Assembly (NCBI GenBank): GCA_003117195.1
Contig: BDSI01000178.1
Coordinates: forward strand, 1 to 64,000
DNA length: 64,000 bases
DNA from: Eudorina sp. 2006-703-Eu-15
Taxonomy: Eukaryota; Chlorophyta; Chlorophyceae; Chlamydomonadales; Volvocaceae
Direction: 5' to 3'
Both the position numbers and the translations under genes were made by a program. The notes below the pieces were generated by a model. The model was given only the letters and a program-made list of their open reading frames with translations, ran no database searches and was not told where the DNA came from. The number at the start of each line of letters is the position of its first letter. Position 1 is the stretch's first letter. Below, in pieces: positions 11,952 to 24,466 of this stretch.

Positions 11952-12889
11952 GAAAAGTCACGGCCATACCAGCCACCACCCGCACACAGAAACGTCACAA
12001 CAAACACATACGCCGCGATGGTGGGTCATCATCGATAACAGGACACAAACACAAACCCCGTCCGTGTGCGCACCAGCAGCTCCGCCGCCGGCGCGGGGCA
12101 CCGACGTCCATGCATCAATCACAACGCACATCCAGTCATACATCACGCAGCGCACGCACAACAACACACACGCACGGCGGCGCAAGCCACATAGTGCGGC
12201 CCGGTCGTTGGCCGACGGCCACGCACTGCTGGTACGTACGTAGCGACCGCTTGGCGACGCAGCCAAGCCACGCACACAACACCTAGCTACCAGCAGAAGC
12301 GTGGATCCATCCTTACGAACAAATAAACTCGTCAAGTCAATACACACACAAGCCGGGGAGGCATCACACACCACCTTCCTCACACAGGCACTCGCAGGCG
12401 TACGGACAGATAGATAGACACGCAAGCAACCCAGCAGCAGCCCCTCACAGCGAACTAGATAGCTAGATACGTACTCCGCCACGTACGTACGTAGCTCCGG
12501 GTAGGTGTTGCGAGTCTCGCACAGAAGGTATCCGGCGAGATGCGGCCACGTTGCACCATAGGTACATACATGAAGCACGCACGTGTGTTCCAACGGGCCC
12601 AGATAGCTCTTAGGAGCCTCACCTCATCAACCCCCTACCAAGGACTGCGCACCCATCCTCCATCACCCGCGGGGGTGAGGGGGGTTCATGCAGCCATGAC
12701 ACGGCCAACACACGCACCAGGCTACGCACCAGCGCGCCTGGATTGCCTCTCCTGGAAACCGCGCCAGACCCGCCGAGTGAATCACATGGCCCCGCCCTTA
12801 TGTGTACCGAATGCATGCATGGTGCTTACCGACCGGCCAGAGTGCGTGTCAGGTCACCGTGCCTGAAGCTCGATATACAATTTCATTGG

Positions 12890-13003
12890 GGATGAGGCAA
12901 AAGCCTTCCAGAAAATGTAGATATGCGCCGCAAATGAGCCGTACTCGCTGATCTCTTTAGTAAAAGGCGAAAGAGATATGAGAGACGGGAACGGCTCAGC
13001 GCT
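12890..13003 (-). ncRNA. U5: U5 snRNA, copy 5
   Basis: Consensus 114-nt U5 copy. Confidence 0.93.
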
Positions 13004-14447
13004 GAGTACAGGTCTCAGGTGCGCACGCAGACCCAGCCTTAGCCGTCACTGACATGACTTGACATAGCAACAGTGGTGGGTGCAACTAACATAGCATGCT
13101 GCTGAAGCACCCAACGCCGTTTGTACGGATATATACTGGATGGAGAGCATCAAGCAGGCAGCTTGGGCGTCCCGGAGCTGGCTGCTGGTGGCGTCCCCGG
13201 GGACACAAGCGAGGGTGACGCACCGATCGACGATGCCCGGGTGTTGAAGTGCCCGGGTCCAAGCAGGGTCCGAGTCCGCAGCAGTGCCTGTCTGCTGTCT
13301 GCGTGATGTCTGCGTGTTTGGGCGGGTATAACGTACGAAGCCCCACATTTGTAAGAAAAGCCAAGCAATCAAGGGGACGCCTTTCGACCTTCACCACACT
13401 ACTGGTGTACGACCCTCCCCAATATAAAGGGTGTACGACAAGCGGGCAATGTCACTATCGACGTGCGTACCCCCAGACATGCATCTCCGTGCGTCCTGAA
13501 TCTCGTTCGATTATATTTATTACTGCACGATTTTTCGAGCGACGATCTCACCCAGCCGTACATGTGGATGCAGCCGTACATGTGGATGCAGCCGTACATG
13601 TGGACATTATTACGGGCACACAGAAGCGGGGATTGGTGGCTGGTCACCCCAACCCCAACCCGGGCTTATTGCAAGCACCTCCGCCAGGGACCGCCGGGTT
13701 GGGGTTGGGTAAGGTATGTATTTGTAATAATAACCCATCCAGCCACGCAACTCTGCGCTTGCGGACACATATATAATAACCTACTGGCTTGGTCCAGGTT
13801 GGGTAGCCCCTGGAGCAGGTAGCTTAGGCACACGCTGGGTTGGGTATTCGGTGACCCAAGGGTCGGTAACGAACCCCGGTCGGTGGGTGCGTGTATGCCG
13901 CCCGGCTATGTATGTGCCCGTCTGGCCCTGTGCGTGCCTGGCTGTGCACGTAGCTGTCAGATAGAGTGCAGATATTTAGTAAGCCGCGGCGCACTGTATG
14001 TGGCCCTGATGATGATGAGCCGCGCGCGGCTGCTCTGATAATCACTGATGTTTTCTCCTATGACTCTGCACGTACATACATACATGCATACCTACGTACC
14101 TACGTACACACCCGCCCCGATCAACGGACAGGTAGGGTTGATCCGTTTGGAATCTGTCTGCAGCAGATAAACCGGCGGATGGCCCCGGCGGCAACCCCGC
14201 CCTGCACGTTCGGCTTTATTGTGCACTAGGGATACATCATCCACGCACTGCACTAGCTCAGCCTTCACAGCTAGGTAGGTAGGTAGGTAGGTGCACAAAG
14301 GTCGTACACGCGTACGTACCTGCGCCTGATGTACACGACTGTCGTACCCTGCCGTAGCCCTGGACTGTTGGACAAAAGGCAGCTGGTCATCATCCCCATA
14401 CATGCATCATTTCTGCAGACATTGGCATGGGTCGGGTGCACGGCTGC

Positions 14448-14623
14448 AGCGGTAGTGTAAGACCGCAACCATGCTGGCGAGTCAGGTGCGCAAGCACACC
14501 AGCGACAACGCCCCCGCGACAAATTGAAGTTAATCGCAGGTCCTCAATGAGGTCCATATAAGCGATTAAGCTTATAAGAACAGATACTACACATGATCTG
14601 AGCCAAAAGGCCGAGAAAGGTAT
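14448..14623 (-). ncRNA. U2: U2 snRNA, copy 6 (stem variant)
   Basis: 176-nt U2 with the same A-A mismatch in the stem IIb hairpin as copy 5. Confidence 0.93.
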
Positions 14624-15561
14624 GAAAAGTCACGGCCATACCAGCCACCACCCGCACACAGAAACGTCACAACAAACACATACGCCGCGATGGTGGGTCA
14701 TCATCGATAACAGGACACAAACACAAACCCCGTCCGTGTGCGCACCAGCAGCTCCGCCGCCGGCGCGGGGCACCGACGTCCATGCATCAATCACAACGCA
14801 CATCCAGTCATACATCACGCAGCGCACGCACAACAACACACACGCACGGCGGCGCAAGCCACATAGTGCGGCCCGGTCGTTGGCCGACGGCCACGCACTG
14901 CTGGTACGTACGTAGCGACCGCTTGGCGACGCAGCCAAGCCACGCACACAACACCTAGCTACCAGCAGAAGCGTGGATCCATCCTTACGAACAAATAAAC
15001 TCGTCAAGTCAATACACACACAAGCCGGGGAGGCATCACACACCACCTTCCTCACACAGGCACTCGCAGGCGTACGGACAGATAGATAGACACGCAAGCA
15101 ACCCAGCAGCAGCCCCTCACAGCGAACTAGATAGCTAGATACGTACTCCGCCACGTACGTACGTAGCTCCGGGTAGGTGTTGCGAGTCTCGCACAGAAGG
15201 TATCCGGCGAGATGCGGCCACGTTGCACCATAGGTACATACATGAAGCACGCACGTGTGTTCCAACGGGCCCAGATAGCTCTTAGGAGCCTCACCTCATC
15301 AACCCCCTACCAAGGACTGCGCACCCATCCTCCATCACCCGCGGGGGTGAGGGGGGTTCATGCAGCCATGACACGGCCAACACACGCACCAGGCTACGCA
15401 CCAGCGCGCCTGGATTGCCTCTCCTGGAAACCGCGCCAGACCCGCCGAGTGAATCACATGGCCCCGCCCTTATGTGTACCGAATGCATGCATGGTGCTTA
15501 CCGACCGGCCAGAGTGCGTGTCAGGTCACCGTGCCTGAAGCTCGATATACAATTTCATTGG

Positions 15562-15675
15562 GGATGAGGCAAAAGCCTTCCAGAAAATGTAGATATGCGC
15601 CGCAAATGAGCCGTACTCGCTGATCTCTTTAGTAAAAGGCGAAAGAGATATGAGAGACGGGAACGGCTCAGCGCT
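15562..15675 (-). ncRNA. U5: U5 snRNA, copy 6
   Basis: Consensus 114-nt U5 copy and the last one in the window. Confidence 0.93.
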
Positions 15676-17108
15676 GAGTACAGGTCTCAGGTGCGCACGC
15701 AGACCCAGCCTTAGCCGTCACTGACATGACTTGACATAGCAACAGTGGTGGGTGCAACTAACATAGCATGCTGCTGAAGCACCCAACGCCGTTTGTACGG
15801 ATATATACTGGATGGAGAGCATCAAGCAGGCAGCTTGGGCGTCCCGGAGCTGGCTGCTGGTGGCGTCCCCGGGGACACAAGCGAGGGTGACGCACCGATC
15901 GATGATGCCCGGGTGTCGAAGTGCCCGGGTCCAAGCAGGGTCCGAGTCCGCAGCAGTGCCTGTCTGCTGTCTGCGTGATGTCTGCGTGTTTGGGCGGGTA
16001 TAACGTACGAAGCCCCACATTTGTAAGAAAAGCCAAGCAATCAAGGGGACGCCTTTCGACCTTCACCACACTACTGGTGTACGACCCTCCCCAATATAAA
16101 GGGTGTACGACAAGCGGGCAATGTCACTATCGACGTGCGTACCCCCAGACATGCATCTCCGTGCGTCCTGAATCTCGTTCGATTATATTTATTACTGCAC
16201 GATTTTTCGAGCGACGATCTCACCCAGCCGTACATGTGGATGCAGCCGTACATGTGGATGCAGCCGTACATGTGGACATTATTACGGGCACACAGAAGCG
16301 GGGATTGGTGGCTGGTCACCCCAACCCCAACCCGGGCTTATTGCAAGCACCTCCGCCAGGGACCGCCGGGTTGGGGTTGGGTAAGGTATGTATTTGTAAT
16401 AATAACCCATCCAGCCACGCAACTCTGCGCTTGCGGACACATATATAATAACCTACTGGCTTGGTCCAGGTTGGGTACGTAGCCCCTGGAGCAGGTAGCT
16501 TAGGCACACGCTGGGTTGGGTATTCGGTGACCCAAGGGTCGGTAACGAACCCCGGTCGGTGGGTGCGTGTATGCCGCCCGGCTATGTATGTGCCCGTCTG
16601 GCCCTGTGCGTGCCTGGCTGTGCACGTAGCTGTCAGATAGAGTGCAGATATTTAGTAAGCCGCGGCGCACTGTATGTGGCCCTGATGATGATGAGCCGCG
16701 CGCGGCTGCTCTGATAATCACTGATGTTTATTTTCTCCTATGACTCTGCACGTACATACATACATGCATACCTACGTACCTACGTACACACCCGCCCCGA
16801 TCAACGGACAGGTAGGGTTGATCCGTTTGGAATCTGTCTGCAGCAGATAGACCGGCGGACGGCCCCAGCGGCAACCCCGCCCTGCACGTTCGGCTTTATT
16901 GTGCACTAGGGATACATCATCCACGCACTGCACTAGCTCAGCCTTCACAGCTAGGTAGGTAGGTAGGTAGGTGCACACCGGTCATACACGCGTACGTACC
17001 TGCGCCTGATGTACACGACTGTCGTACCCTGCCGTAGCCCCTGACTGTTGGACAAAAGGCAGCTGGTCATCATCCCCATACATGCATCATTTCTGCAGAC
17101 ATTGGTAT

Positions 17109-17509
17109 TAGGGTGGCTATCTTATTTTTGGGAGTATCTACGGCCAGAGATACACCTGGCTTCGAAACGCTGAAGGTATCTGTCTATGGGGAGATATTTC
17201 CAATTGGAAACGGCCCAAAGTATCTACAGAGGGCAGCGGACAGGGCGCAACATTGATGTAGAACTTCCACGAACTGAACCCATAAGTCCATCACCTAGCC
17301 ATAGATGACTGCAGACGACGAGAACCGACCCCGGGTGGAAGATATCGGGGACCTCATCACTCGTCCGAGTATATGTCAACGGGAAGATATCATGTCCAAT
17401 TCGAGGGGTCAAAGTATGTTAAACTCCATGTTTTGGCAGGCCAAAAGTATCTAAAATTTCAGAAGTTTTTCGGCCGAATAGATATTTATATCTTAAGATA
17501 GCCACCCTG
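17109..17509. mobile_element. Non-autonomous TIR DNA transposon (401 bp)
   Basis: The ends are inverted copies: the left end reads TAGGGTGGCTATCTTA and the right end, reverse-complemented, CAGGGTGGCTATCTTA. CATTGGTAT flanks both sides (17100-17108 and 17510-17518), a 9-bp target duplication. The empty site exists in units 1-6. There is no coding capacity. YAGGG ends suggest the hAT group, but hAT elements usually duplicate 8 bp, so the superfamily stays open (Mutator-type elements duplicate about 9 bp). Confidence 0.9.
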
Positions 17510-17537
17510 CATTGGTATGGTTCGGGTGCACGGCTGC

Positions 17538-18221
17538 AGCGGTAGTGTAAGACCGCAATCATGCTGGCGAGTCAGGTGCGCAAGCACACCAGCGACAACC
17601 AGTGTTGCTATCTTCCAAAACGGGGAAATAGAATTCCGCAGGTTTCCGGCCTGTCGCCAGTAGCCAAAAAACCTTTGGCTGGGCAGATTTTGGGGGGCTT
17701 CCTAGGTGCCAGGAAATAAAAACCTCCGAGGCAGGCCGGAAATATTTCTGCGTGTTTCGACAGCAGGACCACTGTTACCACAGCGACGACCGGGATTCTA
17801 AGTCCATGGAGGCCTGAAGTGCTCTTTCCCTGCGTCGCGGATGCATATGGGAGGGTAACCAGGAGTTGGTGACACGGCATTCGAGTGTGTTTTGGCGGTA
17901 GACAGGTGTACGATGCAGGAATTTTCCCTGCGCCTGCAGATTTCCAGGCCTATTTGGTAGTCTGGAAAATAGTTGGCAGGGCAGATTTCCGGCTCTCCAC
18001 AGCGTCAAATAAATGAAATCTCGCAGGTTTCTTGGGGGTCCAGGAAATAGAAAATTTCCGGGTTTTTTGCCCGTAAATATTCTTTTTATTTAAGATAGCA
18101 ACACAACGCCCCCGCAAGAAATTGAAGTTAATCGCAGGTCCTCAATGAGGACCATATAAGCGATTAAGCTTATAAGGACACATACTACACATGATCTGAG
18201 CCAAAAGGCCGAGAAAGGTAT
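17538..18221 (-). pseudogene. U2 snRNA pseudogene split by a transposon
   Basis: The U2 5' part is 18108-18221 and the 3' part 17538-17599; a 503-bp element sits between them in the 3' domain. The remaining sequence also has changes just after the branch-point recognition segment (GUAUGUGUCC in place of GUAUCUGUUC). It is unlikely to make a working RNA. Confidence 0.93.
17600..18102. mobile_element. Non-autonomous TIR element inside U2 (503 bp)
   Basis: Terminal inverted repeat GTGTTGCTATCTT (13 bp); the left end reads CAGTGTTGC. ACAAC occurs on both sides (17595-17599 and 18103-18107), a possible 5-bp target duplication, although the exact border is uncertain by 2-3 bases. The shared core GCTATCTT links it to the element at 17109-17509. 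It has no protein-coding capacity. Confidence 0.8.
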
Positions 18222-18844
18222 GAAAAGTCACGGCCATACCAGCCACCACCCGCACACACAAATGTCACAACAAACACATAAGCCGCGATGGTGGGTCATC
18301 ATCGATAACAGGACACAAACACAAACCCCGTCCGTGTGCGCACCAGCAGCTCCGCCGCCGGCGCGGGGCACCGACGTCCATGCATCGATCACAACGCACA
18401 TCCAGTCATACATCACGCAGCGCACGCACAACAACACGCACGCACGGCGGCGCAAGCCACATAGTGCGGCCCGGTCGTTGGCCGACGGCCACGCACTGCT
18501 GGTACGTACGTAGCGACCGCTTGGCGACGCAGCCAAGCCACACACACAACACCTAGCTACCAGCAGAAGTGTGGATCCATCCTTACGAACAAATAAACTC
18601 GTCAAGTCAATACGCACACAAGCTGGGGAGGCATCACACACCACCTTCCTCACACAGGCACTCGCAGGTGTACGGACAGATAGATAGACACGCAAGCAAC
18701 CCAGCAGCAGCCCCTCACAGCGAACTAGATAGCTAGATACGTACTCCGCCACGTACGTACGTAGCTCCAGGTAGGTGTTGCGAGTCTCACACAGAAGGTA
18801 TCCGGCGAGATGCGGCCGGCGGCCCCAGCACTTGTATGTAGTGT

Positions 18845-19381
18845 TGTCGTGCTGTATTACCGGCAGCGTTCATTGTACCGGCAACGGTGTTCTGTTACAC
18901 CATTACACAGCGCCAACGGTGCGAAGTGTGGTGAGAAGGACCGCAGTTAGTTGGGGTTAGTTGGGTTCGATGCGTGTACCCGTGGGTCGGTTAGTCACTT
19001 GCGAGTCGGATGTTTCCGCTTTGTTAGAGGCATTACCAGGCATATTTCTTCTGGTTAAGTAGTCGTCGATTTTATTAGTTGGTAGCTAGTTTGCCGACGT
19101 CGTAGTCTGTCGGAGTGATCGCGTCGCTCCAGGAGGGCGCATGTTTGCGAATCTCGGTAGTTTTGTGGCTGAGCGCGACCATAGTCCGCGCTCCTGGGCA
19201 TGCGTAGAAAGTGTTCTCCACGCCCTAGGTACATTAAGTGACTGTGTAACAGATTGAGACTGTTTCAGAGACGCAGCATCGGGCAGGGATAAGTCCCGGC
19301 GGGCCGAGAGAGGTTGCTAGGAGAGCACCTGAGGCACCGACAATTGCTGTAATACCTAAGTTTCATCTGGGAACGTGAATC
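18845..19381 (+). mobile_element. Ty3/gypsy LTR, 5' copy (plus orientation)
   Basis: This stretch is repeated, inverted, at 26,221-26,747 with high identity; that other copy has a PPT and full LTR start at its far end. A primer-binding-like sequence GGTATCTGGAGCC follows at 19382-19394, close to the initiator-methionine type TGGTATCxGAGCC. The first roughly 50 bp of the LTR seen in the other copy are missing or unrecognisable here, next to the end of the snRNA array. Confidence 0.8.
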
Positions 19382-20809
19382 GGTATCTGGAGCCGATAGC
19401 GGATAGTGATCAGTTGATTTGGATTCAAACAGGACATTGGCGGAGCTCAGTATTTACACGGAGTGCTCGACCGCAGCCATATACGGTTGCATCAGTTCTT
19501 CTACATCTCCCAGGTTGCCCAGGAGCCATCCCTGGCATCGGCCAGGATTGATCCATCGGGAGCGGTGGAGGGTTTTTGCGTCGTTTTCGCCTTTGTGATT
19601 TGGTCTTATACGCTGGAGGCGCCAGCTGGCCCTACATTGTCGCGGTGGCCGCCAGCGGAGGGTTGTAGGCCTAGCTACTTGTTCGTCCGGAGCTCCACTC
19701 GCCCCGCTGGACCCGGAGATTGAACGGAGCGCTAGGCTACGTCGTGCTCTATGACCGTCGAGCGACCCAGGGGGCATTCAGGCCACTTTTGTACATGACA
19801 ACCCGTTGTATGCCGGGGCTGCATTGGCGGACACCGCGGCTTCAGGTGCTGCTCGACCGTGTGCTGGAGTCAGCGGCATCCCTCGCCCGCCTACAACATC
19901 CGACACCGTGCTCCTTGCGGCTGCCCTAGTGCGCGCTCGCGCATCTGGTAGTGTGTTGCATATGGACGATCCGGCCGCTGGAGGGCCTGGGCCCAGTGAC
20001 CCGAGTTGGGTTGCGCCTGGGGGGCGCCGAGTCGAGGCGGATGAATGATCACCGTCGCGGCGCTTGCTCTCTGGCCTCGGCCTTCCTCCCGCAGGGCAGC
20101 GGCTGCCTGCGGAAGCTGCTGCCCAGGCGGATCTTGTCGAGCGGCGGCGGCCAGTGTCGCCCCACAGGTCAGTCACGATTGGCGGCCGTGGCCAACGGCC
20201 TCCACCAGCCCCGGACCCTCCTCCCGGGGTCGCGGCTCATCTACCAGGGTGGCCGCAGGGCCCCGCGGGGTACCAGTGGGCAGCCGGACAGCAGCCGGTG
20301 CCATACTTGCCGCAGCCGGATCTGCCGCTGGAGCCGCAGCCGCCGCAGCTCCCACCACTTCGGCAGCAGCCGGTGCAGTACTTGCCACAGCTGGATCTGC
20401 CGCTGGAGCAGCAGCCGTACGGCCTGCAGCCCATGACTGACTTGCTGCCGGAGCCGCAGCCGCAGCAGCCTGTGCAACCGCAGCCGTACTTGCCACCGGA
20501 GCTGCAGCCGCAGCAGCCTGTACAACAGCAGCCGTACTTGCCGCTGGAGCCGCAGCTGCAGCAGCCTGTGCAACAGCAGCTGTATGTGCTGCCGGAGCCG
20601 CAGCCACAGCAGCCCATGCAGTACACCCCGCCCCCGCGGGCACTTATACTGCCTCAGCAGCGACAGCAGCTGCAGCCACAATTGCGCCCCCTCACGCTGT
20701 CGCCTCTGCCGTCACCGCCGCCAGCTCGGCAGCACCCGCAGCAGCCATTGCAGTATGCTCGGCTGCTGCCCCGGCCACACTACCTACAGCCGCCGCCGCC
20801 GGCCCCGCA

Positions 20810-21175
20810 GCTGCAAGGCGCGCCCTCCAGCACCTCACGCAGCGCGCTCATCTTGCTGACCCGCCGGGCGACGCCGGCCACCACCTCGTTGTCGCAGACG
20901 ATGCGGCGGGCGGTGCCGCACGGGATGGCGGCGGCCGCGGCGGCCAAGACCGCCGGGTGCGGTGGTCCATCTTGCTGAAGAAGTGTCCCGTGGTCCACCC
21001 CAAAGACGTAGGCCGTCTTGATCTCCCCTTCTGCAGGGGGATCACACACCACAGGGGCAGCATCACACCATGTTTACGTTTGTTTGCAGCACATGTATGT
21101 ATGTGGGTCCTCCCACGAGGGAAAAAAGAAGAGCCGCATACGTGTACATACACACCCCTCCACTATGTGCCTTCG
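20810..21175 (-). other. Antisense exon-like insert within gag
   Basis: The Pro/Gln-rich gag repeats are interrupted here by unrelated sequence. On the minus strand it reads as an exon-like open stretch (about 20,800-21,030) preceded by a CCCCTGCAG acceptor-like border. Its protein segment (with KTAYVFGVDHG) does not look like a retroelement, and I do not recognise the family. It may be a captured host gene piece, or chance. Confidence 0.3.
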
Positions 21176-22219
21176 CCTCCGCCGGTTCCGCTTCAGCAAC
21201 AGCAGCAGCAGGTGGCGCCGCAGCAGCAGCAGTACACGCCGCCGCCGCTGGTGCAGTTTCCACCGCAGCAGCAGCAGGCTCCGCCACCACCAATGCCACA
21301 GTACGTGCAGCCGCCTCAGCCGGCTCAGCTTCCGCAGGAGCAGCAGCGGGCTCCGCTTCCACCGCCTCCACAGTACGCGCAGCCACCCCTGCAGGCTCAG
21401 CTTCCGCCGCAGCAGCAGCAGTACGCGCTGGCTTCACAGCAGCAGCAGGCTCCGCCTCCGCAGCCACCGCAGTACATGCTGCCGCCGCTGTTGGTTCAGC
21501 CTTCACAGCAGCAGCTTTCTTCCCAGTCGGCATCTCAGCCGCTGGGGCAACGCGCGCCACCGTATGTGCCACCTCCGCCCGACCCGCTGATGTATGCATC
21601 GCCGCTGCCACCTGCAATGCAGCCGCTTGTATCGGCAGCGGTGGCGCCGACCTTTCAAGCCGGGCATCATGGCCACGTGTACAACATGTCACATCTCAAG
21701 GTTTCTGAACCAGCGGAGGATCAACGGATTCAGGGGACATCCCCGCTAAACTTCTTGAAGCGACAGTGGAGCATGCTACTGTGGGCAAGCCAGAACGGCT
21801 TGAGCGTAAGCCACTATGACGACCCCCGGCTCTTTGATTTCTTTCCCAGGTTTTTGCTGAAGCGGCACGCCCCGTTCACAGCGAGCTTACACCAGCGGTA
21901 CCTGGACGTGAGGAGGGAGTATGACCAGCGTCGAGATGCGCAGCTCCGGGATTCAACCTTGCTGACATTTAACCCGATGGCCCGATTATGGCAGATGCTG
22001 GGTGAGGTGTACGGTGAGCAGCTTACCGTGGAGGATCGAGAGTGGATTAAGGCGGAAGTACAGCAGCAGGACGGTGAGCCGCTGCAGGATTGCCTGGCAC
22101 GGATGTGGGCTATTCTTATGCTTCCAAGGTTCTGCATGCAGGGGGTGCCGGTGATATATGTTTTCCGCTGGTTTGTCCAAGGTATCGGACACGACTCTCT
22201 GCAGTGCGAGGTCGGGCGC

Positions 22220-22768
22220 TGTAAGACGCAAAGGCTTACCGGATGGTTGGGAACCCATTTGGGCTCCCTATATTGTGAGCGTCTGTACGGCGCACTGCCG
22301 TACCGGCTTACACTCCCCCCCTTTTCGCCGAAGGCCGGTTCGTCCTCGGACCGTAGTCTCAGGATCGAGCCAGGGTGAGATCATTTTAACCATGAACCCG
22401 CCTCAAGGGCGCACCATTGATTGGGTTCTAGCCTTATGATTGCGTCAACCAGGGTCCTTGCAGGTCGTGCCCGTAGCCGTACCTACTAGGATGGTCCCGG
22501 TAATTATTCCCAAGGATCCTGTCAGGATTCGAACCCGTGGATTACTCACTTTTCAGGAGTTTCACTGGTGGCCAGTCAGATACTCCAACCCTACCGAGTG
22601 AATGCCCAACCGGGAATCGAACCCACGACGTTGAGTTGTGATACAGAGATCAACATCGTTGGTCTCGATACCATTTGTAAGACGCAAAGGCTTACCGGAT
22701 GGTTGGGAACCCATTTGGGCTCCCTATATTGTGAGCGTCTGTACGGCGCACTGCCGTACCGGCTTACA
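22220..22768 (-). mobile_element. TRIM (miniature LTR retrotransposon) in gag
   Basis: Two identical-looking 93-bp direct repeats (22220-22312 and 22676-22768) begin TGTAAG and end CTTACA. The flanks carry a 5-bp duplication GGCGC. On the minus strand the right repeat is followed by the primer site TGGTATCGAGACC (22661-22673), and a polypurine run AAAAGGGGGGGAG precedes the left repeat. There is no coding capacity. The interior holds two tRNA-like stretches with T-arm motifs GGGTTCGATTCCC and GGGTTCGAATCC. Confidence 0.95.
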
Positions 22769-23883
22769 GGCGCCGCTTTCAGGCGACAGGTGTTTCGGTG
22801 TCGGGGGACTTGGAGCCGTTCCTGCAGGCCCTGGAACAGGCGATACGGGAGGCACAGCGTGAGCATCAGCCCCTGCTGCAGTGGGGTTGGATAAAGCAGC
22901 AGGAGGCGTCCAAGCAGCAGCAGCAGGCGCGCGTGAATAATGCTGCAGCGGTTTCCACACCGGCGGTGACGGGGTCATGGTGAAGGGGGAAGCAACAGAG
23001 CAATGAGCCATCGCCACCGCCGGACAGAGTTGCGGCTCCATCTCCTGTTGCTGCTGCCCAACCAGTTCCATCGCCTGCGCCGCCGCCTGCGACGGGGCCT
23101 ACGTTTCCACTGTGTTCCTGCTGTGGGTCCAACGGGCATGACATTTTTTAGTGTCCCCGATGGCTAGAGGAAATGAAGAAGGGGCTATGCGGCATCTGCG
23201 GCCGGACGCTACACCCGCCGAATATGTGTTACGGGCGAAACTGGTCTGGCGGCGTGGGAGGTGGACGTGGTCGGGGCGTGGAAACCCAGTGGGGCAGCCC
23301 GCTGATCACTGGGGCGGCGGCTACGGCAACGGCTCGGGCCGTGGACCGAGTGGCGGATACACTGTGTCGCCCGTCATGGGATACGACGGTGGGCAGTCGG
23401 AGGCCTACTCTCCGCATTCTGGCGGTTTGCAGCGCAGTTGGCAAGGCCAAGGCGGCGGTTATAGTGGGCCGGCGGGTGGCTACGATGTCGGGCGTGGTCG
23501 GGGTCGCGGGTTTGCCCCAGGCGGCCGTGGAGATACTCACCGTGCATATGGTGCCCCTGATGGCGGCCTTGGAGGTGGATATGGTGCTCACACGGGCGAC
23601 CAAGGCGCAGGGTACCGGCGCTACGAGGATCAGCACTCTGGTGGCTACGGCGGCCAGCCGCCGCCGACTGTGCAGCCTGGGTCGCACGCCACGGTCGGAC
23701 AAGCAGGGTCTTTGCAGACCGCCGAGGCGCCCGCGGCCGCGGCGCCGCCCAGCCGTCAGAGGGTGGTCAGCTTTGTGGATGAACGTGATCCTCCATCGTC
23801 ACATTTGGCGACATACGTGGGTGACTACGACTACGGTGGCACATACTACAGTCATTGGTCGTACGCCCGGTTATTGGGGACCC

Positions 23884-24335
23884 CACCTTCATCGCTGCCG
23901 CCGCCATCCCCGTGTGCTGTGCTGGAGGCCGCGCCGCCGCCACCTTCATCGCTACCGCTGCCGTCCCCGCGCGCTGTGCTGGAGACCGTGCCGCCGCCAC
24001 CTTCATCGCTGCCGCCGCCGTCCCCGCACGCTTTACCGGAGGCCTCACCGCCGCCACCTTCATCACTGCCGCCGCCGTCCCCGCGTGCTGTGCTGGAGGC
24101 CGCGCCGCCGCCACCATCATCGCTGCCGCCGCCGTCCCCGTGTGCTGTGCTGGAGACCGCGCCACCGCCACCATCATCGCTGCCGCCTCCGTCCCCGCGT
24201 GCTGTGCTGGACGCAGCGCTGCCACCATCATCATCGCTGCCGCCGCCGTCCCCGTGTGCTGTGCTGGAGACCGTGCCGCCACCACCTTCATCGCTGCCAC
24301 CGCCGTCCCTGCGCGCTTTACCAGAGGCCGCGCTG
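23884..24335 (+). repeat. 57-bp minisatellite in gag (8 copies)
   Basis: Eight tandem 57-bp units keep the reading frame and encode a 19-residue Pro/Ser-rich repeat with variants at the Arg/Cys/His and Glu/Asp positions. Confidence 0.95.
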
Positions 24336-24466
24336 CCACAACCTTCGCCGACGTCGCCACCGCCTCCGTCGCCAGATGACTTGCTTTTCCCATACGACAT
24401 GGCTGGAACGCACGCCGCTTGGCTTGGCGGTCAGCCACGGCCGCAACCCTTCCATGCGCCACTGGG

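Larger units (their letters stand above)
11032..13706. repeat. U2-U5 snRNA tandem array, unit 5
   Basis: Fifth copy, 2,675 bp. It carries the tetranucleotide TATG near 11235 that units 3 and 4 lack, and the U2 stem variant it shares with unit 6. Confidence 0.97.
13707..16378. repeat. U2-U5 snRNA tandem array, unit 6
   Basis: Sixth and last whole copy, 2,672 bp. It begins to collect point changes toward the right edge, for example near 15902 and 15917. Confidence 0.97.
16379..18817. repeat. U2-U5 snRNA tandem array, unit 7 (truncated, decayed)
   Basis: Homology to the unit stops at about 18817, before the U5 position. Two inserted elements (17109-17509 and 17600-18102) and many point changes mark it as an old edge copy. 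A gypsy LTR begins within about 30 bp of the break. Confidence 0.95.
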
